Shown here piece after piece: positions 22,601-34,999 of a DNA stretch of 64,000 nt; position 1 is the stretch's first letter; each line of letters begins with the position of its first letter. The position numbers and the translations under genes are program-made. The DNA comes from Hermatobates lingyangjiaoensis. Taxonomy: Eukaryota > Arthropoda > Insecta > Hemiptera > Hermatobatidae. The notes beneath the pieces were generated by a model, which was not told the DNA's origin, ran no database searches, and saw only the letters and a program-made list of their open reading frames with translations. The DNA lies in assembly GCA_026182355.1 (NCBI GenBank), contig JAPFBL010000102.1, positions 814,501 through 878,500 on the forward strand, given 5' to 3'.

Positions 22601-23271
22601 TTAATAATATATTTGGAATTTAAAATTTATATAAGGGGAATAGAAAAATGGCTGAAGAAATATATTAGTACGATAATAAGTAGTTCATTTAAGAAAACAT
22701 ATACATAGTTGGGAATTTAATCTAAATTTATTTGTTGTTTAGAATGACAAACATCAACTGAAATTTTGCTGTATTAACTAAAGTTGAATTACATGAAAGG
22801 AAGGAAGTGTATCTGTGTTTCTGATTGAGCCCAGTTCTCTAGTAGGTAAGCTGGTTCAGTTCAATTCGCCTGTGCCAAATTGGTTTGATTACACCATCAC
22901 AAATTGCCACTTCATTAACTGCTTTATCTATCCGTGTATAGGATCCGTATTATCTCTCTCACTTAGACTTCGTTCATTATACCTTCACTATAGAAATTGC
23001 AAGCATAACACTAGTATTAATCAACTATAATTAGGTAAGATTCTCAAGTTGGTCAACCCATTATTACTATTCTTCTTTGGGGAATTTTTATGTAAATAGT
23101 TAACATGTCATGTAGCCACCATTATAACATATATATTTATGTTGGAAAATACGGTTTAAACGGATTGATTGAAAACTGGAAAGATGCATTTATAAGAATA
23201 AATACTGTGGTGGATATTTTGAGTTGTTATTTCACGTGTTTACGTGAATTCTTGATATATATATATATATA

Positions 23272-23477
23272 TATGATCAAACCACAATAAGAAATGGGAA
23301 AACAAGACTAAGATCTTTCAACCGTAACAAGCGGTCTTCGTCAGAGTCAAAAACCCAACTGGGTTTTTGACTCTGACGAAGACCGCTTGTTACGATTGAA
23401 AGATCTTAGTCTTGTTTTCCCATTTCTTATTGTTGTTTGATCATTGATTGTTGTTTGACGTGTTTGTGTGAAATCTT

Positions 23478-23485
<8 letters not shown>
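23272..23485. mobile_element. Family A fold-back, near-perfect (copy 7)
   Basis: The arms meet at CCCAACTGGG. Both cores are intact apart from one base on the right (TTACGATTG). A detached outer piece (TTATTTCACGTGTTTACGTG) lies just left at 23224. TA tracts on both sides; the right one runs into (GT)n. Confidence 0.85.
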
Positions 23486-23501
<16 letters not shown>

Positions 23502-23512
<11 letters not shown>

Positions 23513-23538
23513 TGTGTGTGTGTGTGTGTGTGTGTGTA
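23502..23538. repeat. (GT)n microsatellite
   Basis: GT repeat with one interruption, continuing from the TA tract at the right end of family A copy 7. Confidence 0.9.
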
Positions 23539-23854
23539 AATTTTGTTTGCAGTCCTTCCTGCATACTGTATATGTCAATCAACAATTAGAAATTAGTTAA
23601 AAAGTACTGAAATTGTTTAAATCAACCTCCAGCCAATTAGGGCCTCTCCCAGGTAGCTGCAACGACGCCCTAGGTCACTCAACCCTCGCCCATTAGAAAA
23701 ACAACTTTAATCCCCCCAAACCCAGCAACACATTCCACCTTTCTTATATTAAGCTTTAAATTTGAAAATCTATTCATATTTTGATAATGGCTGAGGACAG
23801 CAGAAACATGTATTCATTAGAATGTCGATTGATAATTTACTAAATTCTGTGGGT

Positions 23855-23945
23855 ACAAGAGCAAGATTTTTTATTCAGAAAACTCCAGACACTTATGAAA
23901 AGCAAGTTTCAGCTAAATATGGTCTAATTATATAAATATTTTAAA
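23855..23945 (+). pseudogene. PLE N-terminal fragment, frameshifted
   Basis: TTCAGAAAACTCCAGACACT and AGCTAAATATGG align base by base with the 50.0-kb fragment (FRKLEKL..., QAKYG). One frameshift; ends in ATTATATAAATATT. Confidence 0.42.
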
Positions 23946-24039
23946 ATAACTCACATTGGCTTCGTTAAACTGTTACTCATTAAAATTAATAATTTTTTTA
24001 TAAATATTTAAAGTATGTCACTATATTTATATATATATA

Positions 24040-24255
24040 TTAAATTAAAGTTATCAGCTAATGATACAGCAAGGACAAAAAGACATGATCACTCACGAAT
24101 CTCGATATTTCAGCGTCTTGCCGTAATTCAGGAGAGTAGAAAGAAAGAAAATAAAGGAGAAGAATGAAGGAACGGATGAGTAAATGCAGTCCACTGGCCG
24201 ATGTAAACTGGCGCATATATATATATAATATATATATTATATATATATACATTTA
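24040..24255 (-). mobile_element. Family I-like unit
   Basis: GATCACTCACGAATCTCGAT, ATTTCAGCGTCTTGCCGTAA and TTCAGGAGAGTAGAAAG, ending in an interrupted TA tract. The core is a variant (CTGAATTACGGCAAGACGCT). Confidence 0.5.
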
Positions 24256-25644
24256 TGTTACTTCTCTTAATTTGTGGATTTAATTTAATTTATTCTTGAA
24301 TATTGTCGAGAACGTTTAATAGTAACTCCTATAATATTTGTAAAGTAAATAGATCTAAATATATAGCAAACATCATATGTGAGCTGTAGTAACATCATAC
24401 CCTGTGATGGAGAAATGTTCACGGAACATGTTAAAAAAATGAACTCACATCACGTATTAGTTTAAAGTAAATATCGTAAATAAACTAATTCTTAGTAATT
24501 GTGGCGTTAAGTTTGTCAAATTGGTTCACAAACTTCTAAAAGATCTAAATGCCAAAGAAAATGCTCGGAAGATTATCAAGCTAGTGTATGACTGAAAATT
24601 GAAAAAATGTGACAAAATTTCAAAAAGATCTGTTTCTTAAGCATATCTTGTACTTATATTCCTTTAATTAAAACTATAATGTGTATATGTTGGATTTAAT
24701 TAGTAACTTATTTCATATATAATGTAATTACTGTTTGGACCTTAATAGTAAAATAAATAAATACAATTTTTCTATAACACAATTATTTTAATATATTCAG
24801 GCTTATTATTAAGGGTCTGTTTGATCCACTTTGCGATAGAGTGACCCGTTTTGTGCAAAACCTTTTTTTTTTTTTTTGTTCTCTTCATTTTAAGCTGCAA
24901 GTTACGATGGTCGTTATATTGAATTTGTAGCCCACCTGGTTCACCTAGAGCATCCCAAATATAATACATTCTGTGCCAATAAATAAAAAAAAAGCCGTGT
25001 TAGATTTCAATATGTTCATAAATCAGAAAGAACTTTTAGGATTATTTTTTTATAACTTTCATTTTCACTATATTCATTTCACATTTGATTTTGCTATTTT
25101 TAATCATTAAATAAAAGGAAGTTAATGCTATTGTAGTATAATATTTTTTGTTATAATATTATTAACTAAGTGATATTGGAATTTCTTCTCCAATAAATGA
25201 AATAGCTTAGCATATGCAAGTGTCACAGTTTAGTAATGTGACCTCCAACATTGTTGCGGTCAGTCGTAAACAATTTTACATAAAATTATTTTCTTTTTAC
25301 CTAAATTATGGGTAAAATACTATATTACTGTTATAGTTTAATTATTATAAAGATTAAGCACATACCTGGTACACCTGAGGTCAGGGTAGTCCAGCGGCTT
25401 CAATTTGTTTATGCGAGACGTTGTCCCTCATGACAGAAAGGACAGACCCCCAAGCTTGCGCGAAATCGAGAGGGCTTTCGATCCTCGGACTCCGACCCAG
25501 GTTAACCATCGGCCTGGGTGTGTCATTCTTAGTTCCTGTCTTGGTGGAAAAACTATCGAAGTATATTAAGGCTTCTCACCATGACAAGGTGAAGACATAT
25601 CGGAGGGAGGAGGTTCAGTACCGGCCACGACAGTGTATGATGTC

Positions 25645-25805
25645 AGCTTTTCGTTAACGATTTTTCACTAGATACACTTGTGTGAATGAAAATTTAGCAC
25701 TTCCATTTTAAAGTCAATCTCCTGTAATGTACTCACTCATTACCAAAATGGCAGACAAATAGTAAAGTAGTCACCTTGTCCACGACTAGAACGGCGCTAG
25801 AGGGT
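25645..25805 (+). mobile_element. SINE 3' tail fragment
   Basis: GATACACTTGTGTGAATGAA, AATTTAGCACTTCCATTTTA and CTCATTACCAAAATGGCAGA align with the tail of the 63.6-kb SINE. Upstream GC-rich DNA from 25337 may belong to the same unit but was not matched. Confidence 0.6.
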
Positions 25806-25984
25806 CAAACGCTCTAGGTTTGAGCATTGGGAAACAAACAAAACTTCTTAAAACTCGACCATTTTCTAAACCATTCGTGTTAAAAAGCAAAACTAAAAGT
25901 TATTCTGTACAATTGCGATTATATTCATCCCTGTCTTTCACGCGTTGTATTAATAACGACTATTAAACTCTCAGTTTACTCTTG

Positions 25985-26095
25985 AGAATGGACTTGTTCT
26001 GAAACCGGTCGAGTCGAAAGTAAAACGTTCGAGGTAAGATGGATAATTTACTTACCCATCATGTATTAACATTTACTGATATAATATATATAATA
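25985..26095 (+). mobile_element. Family G unit
   Basis: CTCTTGAGAATGGACTTGTT, CTGAAACCGGTCGAGTCG and TTCGAGGTAAGATGG, the inverse of the G ends at 2.8 and 12.1 kb. TA-rich right end. Confidence 0.5.
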
Positions 26096-26134
26096 TACAG
26101 TTTCAGAATTTTTTTTTCTTTTAAGACAAATGAG

Positions 26135-26200
26135 CAGGGGTTGTTTCGGTGAACTGAAGTGGACGTTGTAATTACCAGTTCCAGGTCAAGGAACTTTTAT
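26135..26200 (-). repeat. Dispersed repeat R4, partial
   Basis: Inverse of GACCTGGAACTGGTAATTAC and AACGTCCACTTC; the hairpin part is eroded. Confidence 0.5.
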
Positions 26201-26829
26201 CATAAAAGTAAAATGACAAACTAATTTTGTTTGACCAATTTATTTTTTGTAAAGGATTTCCCCCCACTTTACTTTTAATGCAGTAAGTTAGGTATAATGA
26301 TGGGATTAATAACACTATCAATTATATTGAATTTTGACGGCTTAGTGCCATTTAATAGATGTCATATAAATAAACGAATTGCAAGTCTCTGCTCGCACTG
26401 CCATCTAGTGACAGGTTTATGAATTACTTATCAGGTGGTATTTTAAATGGGTAAATTTTAATAAAAAGTAGTAAAATGGATTTTTCATTTTTCTTGCAAT
26501 TAAATTGTTATATCTTATGGTGAACAAACGGAAAACTTGAAGGAGACACTTTCCTTTTTTTTCAGTATAAAATGTGATAATTTAAGTATTTTCCAACAGG
26601 ATTTCATAACAATAACGTAACGCAAGTATACCAATATTACTCTTTCTAAAATTAAACATAATTTTAAAGATAAATGTTTATATTTCTCAGAAATAAATTA
26701 ATATTTATAACAAATATAATTACAGATTAATTGAAAAATATTAATAGTTTTTTTTTTAATCTCATAGGAGTACAATATAATATTATAATATTTGATGGGG
26801 AGTACAAAGACCTTTTTTTCGGAATTTAA

Positions 26830-26935
26830 TTTTTTATGTAACCAAGGGTTATGGGAATTGAACTCGATTGTCTGCGTAAAGGCAAGCAATCATACAGTCT
26901 AAGCCACTGTAACGTCACTACTGTACAGACAAACT
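26830..26935 (-). mobile_element. tRNA-like SINE head fragment, other subtype
   Basis: Minus strand: TTACAGTGGCTTAGACTGTA, TGATTGCTTGCC and GAGTTCAATTCCC, an A-box/B-box pair at normal spacing. No SINE body follows. Confidence 0.5.
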
Positions 26936-26984
26936 TAATATCTGACATGAATTACTGACAGACCAACTTAGAGGAGCACAGTGA

Positions 26985-27085
26985 TTAAGCAGTAGAAGGT
27001 CTCTGGTCTAGAACTGCTAGATACGACTTGCACTATAGTGCGTGGATATATTCGTTGGTCGTTTGAAGCCACCGATGAATTCTTT
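26985..27085 (+). repeat. Dispersed repeat R4
   Basis: CAGTAGAAGGTCTCTGGTCT, TTGCACTATAGTGCGTGG and TATTCGTTGGTCGTTTG. Confidence 0.65.
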
Positions 27086-27277
27086 TACTATCTTAACGAA
27101 TTACTTAAGTTATCCAAACTCGATACGATCCGCACATGAGTATTTCTTATAATCATTTTTTTTAAAAATAACACCATAGCGCCTATATATTTTTGTACAT
27201 AAGTACCGGAGCAACAATGAGATTCTTGGGTATTTTCCTTACATTAAGGTTAACTGAGGATATATATGTATATATAA

Positions 27278-27512
27278 AATGATTTCACATAAGCACGTGA
27301 AATAACAATCAATGATCAAAGCACAATATGAAATGCGAAAACAAGACTAAGATCTTTTAACCGTAACAAGCTGTCTTCGTCAGAGTCAAAAACCAGAGTC
27401 AGGTGGTTTTTTGACTCTGACGAAGACCACTTGTTACGGTTGCAAGTAGTCTTAGTCTTGTGCAAGCACGGATCTTAGTCTTGTTTTCCCATTTCTTATT
27501 GTGGATTGATCA
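27278..27512. mobile_element. Family A fold-back with duplicated tip (copy 8)
   Basis: The left arm is complete. The right arm has TCTTAGTCTTG twice, separated by TGCAAGCACGGA, interrupting the core after the stem II hairpin. TA repeats on the right. Confidence 0.8.
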
Positions 27513-27522
27513 TACATGTGTA

Positions 27523-27555
<33 letters not shown>

Positions 27556-27558
<3 letters not shown>

Positions 27559-27930
27559 AACTAAAGTTTATCGGGACTCGGTCAGTTCTTCAGGTTCAAA
27601 TAAAACTTTCATTGCCAACGTTTCGGTTTTTATTTATAACCTTTTCCATAGGCTGAAGTATACATTTTTAAACAGAAAAACTAAGTATTACATTGCAAAT
27701 TATCGAATAATTAATGTAAGTATTGCATTACATTCAAACTACAGTTGTTGTTGAAATCCACAGACTATTTTTCTTTGTAAAATAATTTGTAATGTAATAC
27801 TTGGTTTTCTGTTTCAATATTTATACTTCTGCCTATCAAAAAGGTTTGAAATAAAAACGAAACGTTGGCCATGAGAGTTTAATTTGGAACCTGAAGAACT
27901 GACCAAGTCCCGATAAACTTTAGTTTTGTA
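27556..27930. mobile_element. Divergent family B fold-back element
   Basis: Inverted arms at about 27556-27665 and 27825-27930 share AAACTAAAGTTTATCGGGAC, the CGTTTCGGTTTTTATTTATA core and the GAACTGACC segment. The core hairpin and GAAACGTTGG are clear. Both arms have the spliced junction (ACTTCTGCCTAT and its inverse). Flanked by (TA)n on both sides. Sequence divergence suggests a sister PLE subfamily. Confidence 0.72.
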
Positions 27931-28959
27931 TATATATATATATATACTTATAAAAGTTTTTGCATCGTATTTCTTTGTTTCTTCCTGGGTAATTTTTTTT
28001 TATTTTCTACAACAGTGTTGTCTATTAAAAGGTAAGAGACAATTAGAGAATAAATATACTAAAATAATGTACTTCTATCCCCTTTCCAAGAGACTTAACT
28101 TTGTAGTTATACATTTTGTTTTAAATGTTGCAAAATGCAGATAGAAGAAAGTTTTATTTTTGCTATGTGAAGGAAATATAAAATATTCTAGATATAAACG
28201 GTATAAAAATACAGAAAAATTAATAGACTTCCCTCCTTTGACTAGATACATCAGTTTACAGGTAGTACCGCTAATTGGACACAGTGATGCCATGTTTGAG
28301 ATAAACACTGTTCTTATTTTATTCAGTGTTACCAACATAGATAAATATATCTTGAAATAAATAAAAAAAATATATTTATCTTAAAAATAACAAATTATCT
28401 TACAAGGAAAATTTAATCATCTATTTATACCAACAGTGTTGAAAATCTGAAAGTAACCTTCTACTCACTGTTATAAAGTAGAGAACAAATCAAATAAAAT
28501 TAGCTCCATCCTATCTTTCCTTTGTTGCTATCCTTTTTGGTTACAGTGATACCACAATTAAGATAATTTTAGTATCTTTCACTCAGTTTTAACAATATAA
28601 TATAAAGGTACACTAAAATTATGTCTTATCAACGTTATTTTACTGTATTAGTTGTTCCTAATGCAAGTTGTTGTTCAGTGATTCAAGTTTAGTGATATCA
28701 AGAAGTTTTGGTAGAAAACAACTTTTCTAATTTAGAAAACAAAAAAATGGAAAAAAAAAGGAAATTTGTTTCTTATAATTGGTAAATTGTCTTATATTAA
28801 AAAGGTAATAATATGAAATATAGTAGCACTCCACTATGAGCTTAGGAGTAGTCCAGTATTTGTTAAATACACATTAATTGTTTAGATGTGGAAGCAAGAA
28901 ATTAAGAAAATTTATTTTTTCGTTTCAGAATGAATATGTATATATATAAAAGTACTTTT

Positions 28960-29300
28960 AAAATGATGAGGACATTGCACGGTTCAGTTGGCTCAAACTG
29001 TAATATCGATGCTTTGTCAACTTAGTGTGAGTGAATTGAGCTTAGTTCTTCTCTAGAGGCCGGAATGAAGGGATTTTGTGGTTTTTGTCAGTGTTGACAA
29101 CATGACAAGGATACTGAGACGTGTCTCAGCGGGTCCCTTGAAACGAAGCAAAAAATAAGACCAAGTAATCGGAGAAGGTGAACAGACAAAAGCACATTGT
29201 GCCTTGCATGTGCGTGTTGAATTTCTCGCCTTCTACAAGCCACTCAACACCTTACAAGCTTATTCATCTACCCTATTAAAAAGAACCCACTAAAAACACC
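28960..29300. other. GC-richer patch, G/A to C/T skew switch
   Basis: Left AGGCCGGAATGAAGGGATTT and GGAGAAGGTGAACAG; right CTCGCCTTCTACAAGCCACT. Contains the short palindrome GAGACGTGTCTC. Confidence 0.5.
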
Positions 29301-29319
29301 CTTTACATCCCTCAGAGTC

Positions 29320-30650
29320 TGTTTGTTTTTAACACAAATGAATTACTAGTCCAAACTCATTGAACTTTCCCTTTTTCCTCTTTGTTATATTTAAAGAGGA
29401 TTCAAGTTTTTTTTTAAAAAAAATGTAATTTTTAGTTAATAGCTATTTTGTTAAAACAACCGATTTTTTCTATTAATTATTCAATCAAACAATTTAAAAA
29501 CTAAACATTGAATGATTTAATTTCCATTTAGGATTTACTTACTTACTATTTATAAATATTCATTCTAAAACATTTATAGAAGAACTATAATTTTGCACTT
29601 AAACTTTACACTTGAGAGGCCATTTGAGTAGGACTTCTTTAAGAATTCAATATTTTCACCAGATAGAAATGTTTTCAAAGCAGCATTTAATAAGTTTAAA
29701 ATTAATATTATAACCTCGGGATTTTGGAACTTTTTGGGGAATTCTCAAGGACTCAAGAGGAAAGGGTGCGCTTTTATAGTGAAAAAGGGAAATCTTCTAA
29801 TTAGAAGAATAAGTATCAAAGGACAAAATACAGCTGCCTATTTGAGAGAAGTTGTCATTTCAAAATACAATAGGAGAGGTTGCTTGAAATTTTTACTATT
29901 GCTAAAAAATAATTGTTTTCTGATTTTAGAACCAGTTTTCTGTCGTAAGCTTGGTGACTGGTATTTTCATAACACCTATCCAAATATGACTTAAATATAG
30001 CAGAGAAGTTATATGTTATATGAAAGTACCCTTACTCTATTGTACACACGTATTCAACAAATATACATTAATTAAACTGAGAAGTATCAGATGAAAAGCA
30101 GCAGAAAAACACTCTAATTGACATTCTTAACCGTAATTCATTATTTTATCACCATCATTTTATCACCATTGGATTTGCTTATTCAATTTCAATTTTTCTC
30201 TTGACTGTATACATTTTAGTGGACTTAGGATAAATCAGAACTTTTGAGAATTGAGTTTGAAATTGTCATCACAAGCCTTAAAAAAGTAGCAGAAGATGGT
30301 TTGTCAATACGCATAAATGATCAAGAATTAAAGCTGTGTTTGCAGTATTACTCAAAAATGAGCATACTTTTAATTATTGATTATTTTTTCTCTATAAAAA
30401 GAGGTTATTCTTTTTAGATTTAAAAATAGAGGTCTTGGGCTTAGGGATAAGCACTGCGTTTTTATGTTCATCAGTTTTTTTTTCGTCTATGTGAAACTGA
30501 TTTGAGTACTGTTTTTCTCTATTAGATGGAAGAAAGCGTCAAATGAAGCTGTTGATGTCATCATACTGTCATTACTTTCCCAGTGTTGAGAGCTTAGTTT
30601 CAAAGCAATAGTGTCAGTCCTTTTTAAGTTGGCTCTTGAAGTACTTCCTT
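29320..30650. other. No gene seen
   Basis: An 86-codon frame at 29734-29994 lacks splice context and any family resemblance. Otherwise AT-rich filler. Confidence 0.55.
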
Positions 30651-30659
30651 TGTTACAAC

Positions 30660-30980
30660 GCCGGTGGCATTTTGGCTTAAATCCAAAAGAAATACGAAGC
30701 TTTCTCACCGGTTGTCCGAAAATAAACAGTAAATGTTGAGGACAGTGCGTAGGGATGCAGCTGGTTCGTTCCTGATCCCTCATCCCACTCTACCATTAGC
30801 CGCCCTAATGTCCCTTAATTACGCCGCTGACCCCAACACAAATCCTCCCTTCCACCACCATTATTCCTTTACTGTCCTTTTAGAATTGTTTTGGTTAAGC
30901 AATTCACCCCCTACAAGCACTCAAATTACACTATTACAACACGCATGCCTTCCCAGTATTCTTATTTCTTGACAGAGACC
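30660..30980. other. C/T-rich patch with short G-rich left flank
   Basis: AGGACAGTGCGTAGGGATGC, then TGATCCCTCATCCCACTCTA and CCTCCCTTCCACCACC. The left half is short; open frames here are not gene-like. Confidence 0.35.
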
Positions 30981-30999
30981 CATTTCACTTTAAACTATA

Positions 31000-31780
31000 C
31001 GTTGATTTATTAAATTGAGTACTCCAGTTACAATTTAAAAGGACAGATGTCTCTTTTCACAGCCCTACACGTGTTCTCCATTAGTGAATCTGTCAACGCC
31101 AACCAATATTCCTTCTTATACCCGGCTATTCAGACCTTGTTATTTATCCAGCGGAAGCTAAATCACCTAACCCTAAGCATTACCTCTTAAAGCTACACAT
31201 ATTATTACACAAGCCTTTGTTATTCCTTGACCAGACTGCTTCCATGTTTATACAATTCCCCTAAAAGTTTATTTCATGTAACTCTATTCTGCCTTTAATA
31301 ACTCATATGACACCATTCATCTGACCCATAGCCTGTTAGTACAACCAGGGATCAAAATTGACCTATATACATCACCCGAAGCGTTTTACTTCACATCTTT
31401 TCTCAAATAAAAAATTTATTTCTTTTCATTAACTCATTTACCCCTCTACTTTTTTGTCAGTTTATTTATATTCCTAGGTAAATATAATGGATATTTTTTT
31501 TTATAACTTTAAATATAATTTATTACACCTTTAATGAAATTTTACCTGATTTATTTTAACAGCAGATTATAAAGAGTCTGACAATTGTTATTTTGAAGTA
31601 ACTTCAGGAACTCTTATGCCCAAAGCTCCTCATTTTCAAATAATTTCATACCTAGCTAGATTTATGCATAATGAACATCTTAAAAATAATTTTTTACTAC
31701 TTTCATCTTTTACAATATTATTATTTTAAAAGAAATTTATAATTTTAAGCAGTATTCTTTTCTGGGTATATACATAAATA
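31000..31780. other. No gene seen
   Basis: C/T-leaning on the left, AT-rich on the right; no feature supported. Confidence 0.55.
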
Positions 31781-31784
31781 AAAG

Positions 31785-31975
31785 CATATATAGTTCTTTC
31801 TGTCGAAAAATATTTCAATTTTTACGAACCTAATGGGACCAATACGAGTTTAAAATTGAAGAAGAGTAACATACAAGAGTAAAAATACACTCTTACGAAC
31901 TCAAATTTTCGGGTAATCCGTCATTAGGGGAAAAGAGAGGGAGATAAAGCATGCTGTAGACCCAACAGCACCGTT
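31785..31975 (-). mobile_element. Family E remnant
   Basis: TACGAACTCAAATTTTCGGG and TAATCCGTCATTAGGGGAAA match the 41.4-kb copy with several changes; the core is CTAATGA. Confidence 0.6.
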
Positions 31976-32884
31976 TATACCATAAAATAAATTTATGTAC
32001 ACAAGGCATACCAAAAACATGCATATTTATCACATTCTGCTCGTGCATAAGTATCAACCTAATTCAAAAATAGTATAAACTATTTGTTTTATGGATATGA
32101 AACATTTGGGTACATTATATCGTCACTATATTACTTATAATTTTTACCGTATTACTTGCTCAGTTGATTGGTTTATCAGTTCCAAGAAGTTCATTTTCTT
32201 TCCCAATAAAAAATAATAAAAAAAATATTTTGCTCTTTTAACATATTTATTGTGTAATGCAATGTGAGAAAATTATAGAAAAAATGTTTTTGTTTAAATT
32301 TTTCTGAAATACTAAATCAGAATATAATGAGCTAATACATAGCTAATATTATAATAATAATAATAAGGATATTAATTTATATGAGTATTTTATGTTTACC
32401 AGGCCTGCACATAATCATTATGTTGTACTTAGCTTACTAAATGTTTATATCCTTGTCCGTCTCATGGACGTAAGTCTATATTTAACTCCCCAGAGATGTT
32501 TTCTACTACATGACTTTTCCTTCCTCGTCTTACTTTTAACCATAATCATTATTTATTACTCTAAACTTTGTTATCAACTCTCCTCCTTATACCAACAATT
32601 TTTAAAACTTTCCTTACAAGTTTTGGGCCCTAAATAAACATATATATATATTTTTTTAAATAAACTTCAGACTGTTTCAACAAAATAATATTTTTAGTCA
32701 TGTTTTGAAAAAAAATATTTCTCTTTAAATTATTACTAGTTCCAAAAAATTTTTATTAATTTTTTTTTTGTTACCTTGATTCTACTAGTTATAATTTACA
32801 TTTATAAAATAATACTGTGCTTTTAAAATCAATCTTTAAACTTCATTACTCTGTATGTTCCCTTTTCCAATTTTGAACTCTTAT

Positions 32885-33086
32885 TTATTATATATATATA
32901 TATATATATATTCGTATAAGTGGGCAGCAGATCTTCTTGTAAACAAATGGAATTAAAATGTGCAGTAGCTTCTGCATTTACGACATTTTTGCTGATAGCC
33001 TCGATTTTCCTTATTATCTTACGATGTTCTGGAGGTAATTTCCATACATAATGGCCCAGAGACATGTCAGGCGACAAACAAAACAA
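32885..33086 (-). pseudogene. PLE 5' leader-proximal coding fragment
   Basis: ATG at 33086 opens MFCLSPDMSLGHYVWKLPPE..., continuing HRKIIRKIEAISKNVVN and FNSICLQEDLLPTYTNIY and then Y-I-Y-I from (TA)n. Lies 55 nt after the hammerhead-like motif on the same strand, the expected position for the start of a PLE ORF. Confidence 0.62.
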
Positions 33087-33141
33087 TTAAGAAAGCATGT
33101 GTAAAACAACGACTTTAATAAATACTCACATGTTCAAGAAC

Positions 33142-33179
33142 AGACAAGCTTTCGACCATCATAGGTCATCTTCGGGTCT
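33142..33179 (-). ncRNA. Hammerhead-like motif upstream of a PLE N-terminal fragment
   Basis: Minus strand: AGAC, CCGAAGA, extra T, stem II GACC-TATGAT-GGTC, GAAA, GCTT, GTCT. Stem I (AGAC/GTCT) is perfect. About 55 nt downstream on the same strand an ATG opens the PLE-like N-terminal frame, so the motif sits in the 5' leader. Confidence 0.6.
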
Positions 33180-33396
33180 TATACTTTGTCAAAATCGTAC
33201 TAAGTGAATATAACAATTTTCAAATGAAAAAGGAAAAACTGAACATAACTATTATAACGTAAATAGGAAACAATACAACATGTGAATGCAAAACCAAAAG
33301 CAGGTCCTAGCAGGGTTGCGACAACGTTCAGGTTAGGCCCTCAAGTGTTGCAAACACTTCTAGTAGTGTCTGTAGTTCTAATGTGTCTAGTAGTGT

Positions 33397-33399
<3 letters not shown>

Positions 33400-33436
<37 letters not shown>

Positions 33437-33460
33437 TTATATATATATATATATATATTA
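33400..33460. repeat. (CA)n followed by (TA)n
   Basis: About 17 CA units then about 11 TA units at the far end of the 32.9-33.4 kb PLE fragment region, whose leader includes the duplicated phrase CTAGTAGTGTCTG. Confidence 0.92.
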
Positions 33461-33585
33461 ACCTTCAATGAGCCAGGTTAACAAGTATTTATTGTTTTTT
33501 AGTTCACTTACTCTCTGACGATGTGTTTGACGAAATTTGGAAATTAGCATCTTTTTAATAAAACAAGTTTAAATGAAGTCTGCTC

Positions 33586-33641
<56 letters not shown>

Positions 33642-33645
<4 letters not shown>

Positions 33646-33672
33646 ATGATCAAACCACAATAAGAAATGGCC
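33642..33672 (+). mobile_element. Family A outer fragment (copy 9)
   Basis: ATCAATGATCAAACCACAAT then AAGAAATGG, immediately after a 50-bp (TA)n tract. The rest of the element is absent. Confidence 0.65.
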
Positions 33673-34499
33673 GGTTTTTTGCTTCTCAAAGAACAAAGAA
33701 CTTTTAGTTTTAGCACTTCTGGTAGAGAATGGTATTTTTTATATCAAGAGAGACCTAGAGATTAAATTGAAAACACCTCCACTTTAAATCTGTTAAAGTA
33801 ATCTAAGGTAGTAAGACATTTAAATAAATTTAAAATATGTTTCAATATATAATTGATCTAATAGCAAGTAAAGTTAATAAATTGTTTAAAAGTAGATATA
33901 AAATAATATTAAAATGTTGATATAACGTGTACTTTAATCAAATATTTATGCATAAGAATAAGACGCTTTCAAAAGTCACAGAGTGGAGAAGGCGACTGAA
34001 TTGGTTTTTCATTGGATTCCATAATGTTGAACTGGCACTTCAATAAAGCCCTGACTTGTGGCACAAAACATATAACAAATACGCATTCAAATGCGTTTAT
34101 ATGATGAAAATTGTGAGCAAAATCAATATACGAATAACTGCTATGAAAGAAAACAGTAAATTTTGTTGGTTTTTTTTTTACATCTCTGATGGAGTTTTAA
34201 CTGACTATTCATCCTAAAGAGATAAATCTGCCTTTTAATTTTTGTTTCTTTATTCATTTTGTTTGATGATTTCCTGTTCTTTTAATTTATAATGGAAGAG
34301 TATAATCGATCAATTTCTGCTAAAGTTATTATTATATAAATTTAAAAAATATATATTGGTGTTTAAACAGAATAGAGCTGACTGTCTTACAACAAAATTA
34401 ATTATGTCGTTGTGAAATATCTCAATCTGCGGGATATATGCTGGTACTCTTGGGATGCATTGAAATTTATAGGGCACACAGAAACCGCAATACATCTGG

Positions 34500-34980
34500 T
34501 CTATATATTATAGCAGGGTGTTGCGTCAGAGTTGGTTAATTGCGGTATAATTTAGAGAGAGGGAGGAAACGCAGAACTGACGGTTTGTCCGCGGTCTGCG
34601 TCGATACGTGCCATCCAGGCTTGACTCCTTCTCCCCTTCGATAAATTAACCAACCCCCCCTCCATCCCTTCCCAACAGGAACACCTAAACTGATAATGAA
34701 CACCCCCTTTCTACCTTATCAAACTTGTCGACTTGCCTTCAGGCTTTAAACCTTTCCTCCCCCACTAACTCCCAGATATTCACTTGCTCGTTATTAGTGT
34801 CAAATTGAAATTCTTCTTCACACTTCTGTTTGAAACAAATCGACCCTTTATTCCAGTCACATCGGCCCAGACCTCCGCTAATGAGCGCTTCAAACTTGTT
34901 ACTTGGGATTTTCCTCAATCAAAACATCTCACACCTGCTCAACAAAACTCCTTTTCAATTTACGCTCTTTAACAACATTT
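34500..34980. other. GC-richer patch, G/A to C/T skew switch
   Basis: Left TTTAGAGAGAGGGAGGAAAC, centre CCGCGGTCTGCGTCGATACG, right CCAACCCCCCCTCCATCCCT. Switch near 34610. Confidence 0.55.
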
Positions 34981-34999
34981 CTCTTTTGAATTTTACAAA

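Noticed and set aside
24470..24600. Lys-rich frame KLVHKLLKDLNAKENARKII as a PLE piece
   Set aside because: Does not align with the PLE N-terminal block seen elsewhere in the window.
29734..29994. 86-codon frame MGNSQGLKRKGCAF...
   Set aside because: No motif, no splice or promoter context, composition like its surroundings.
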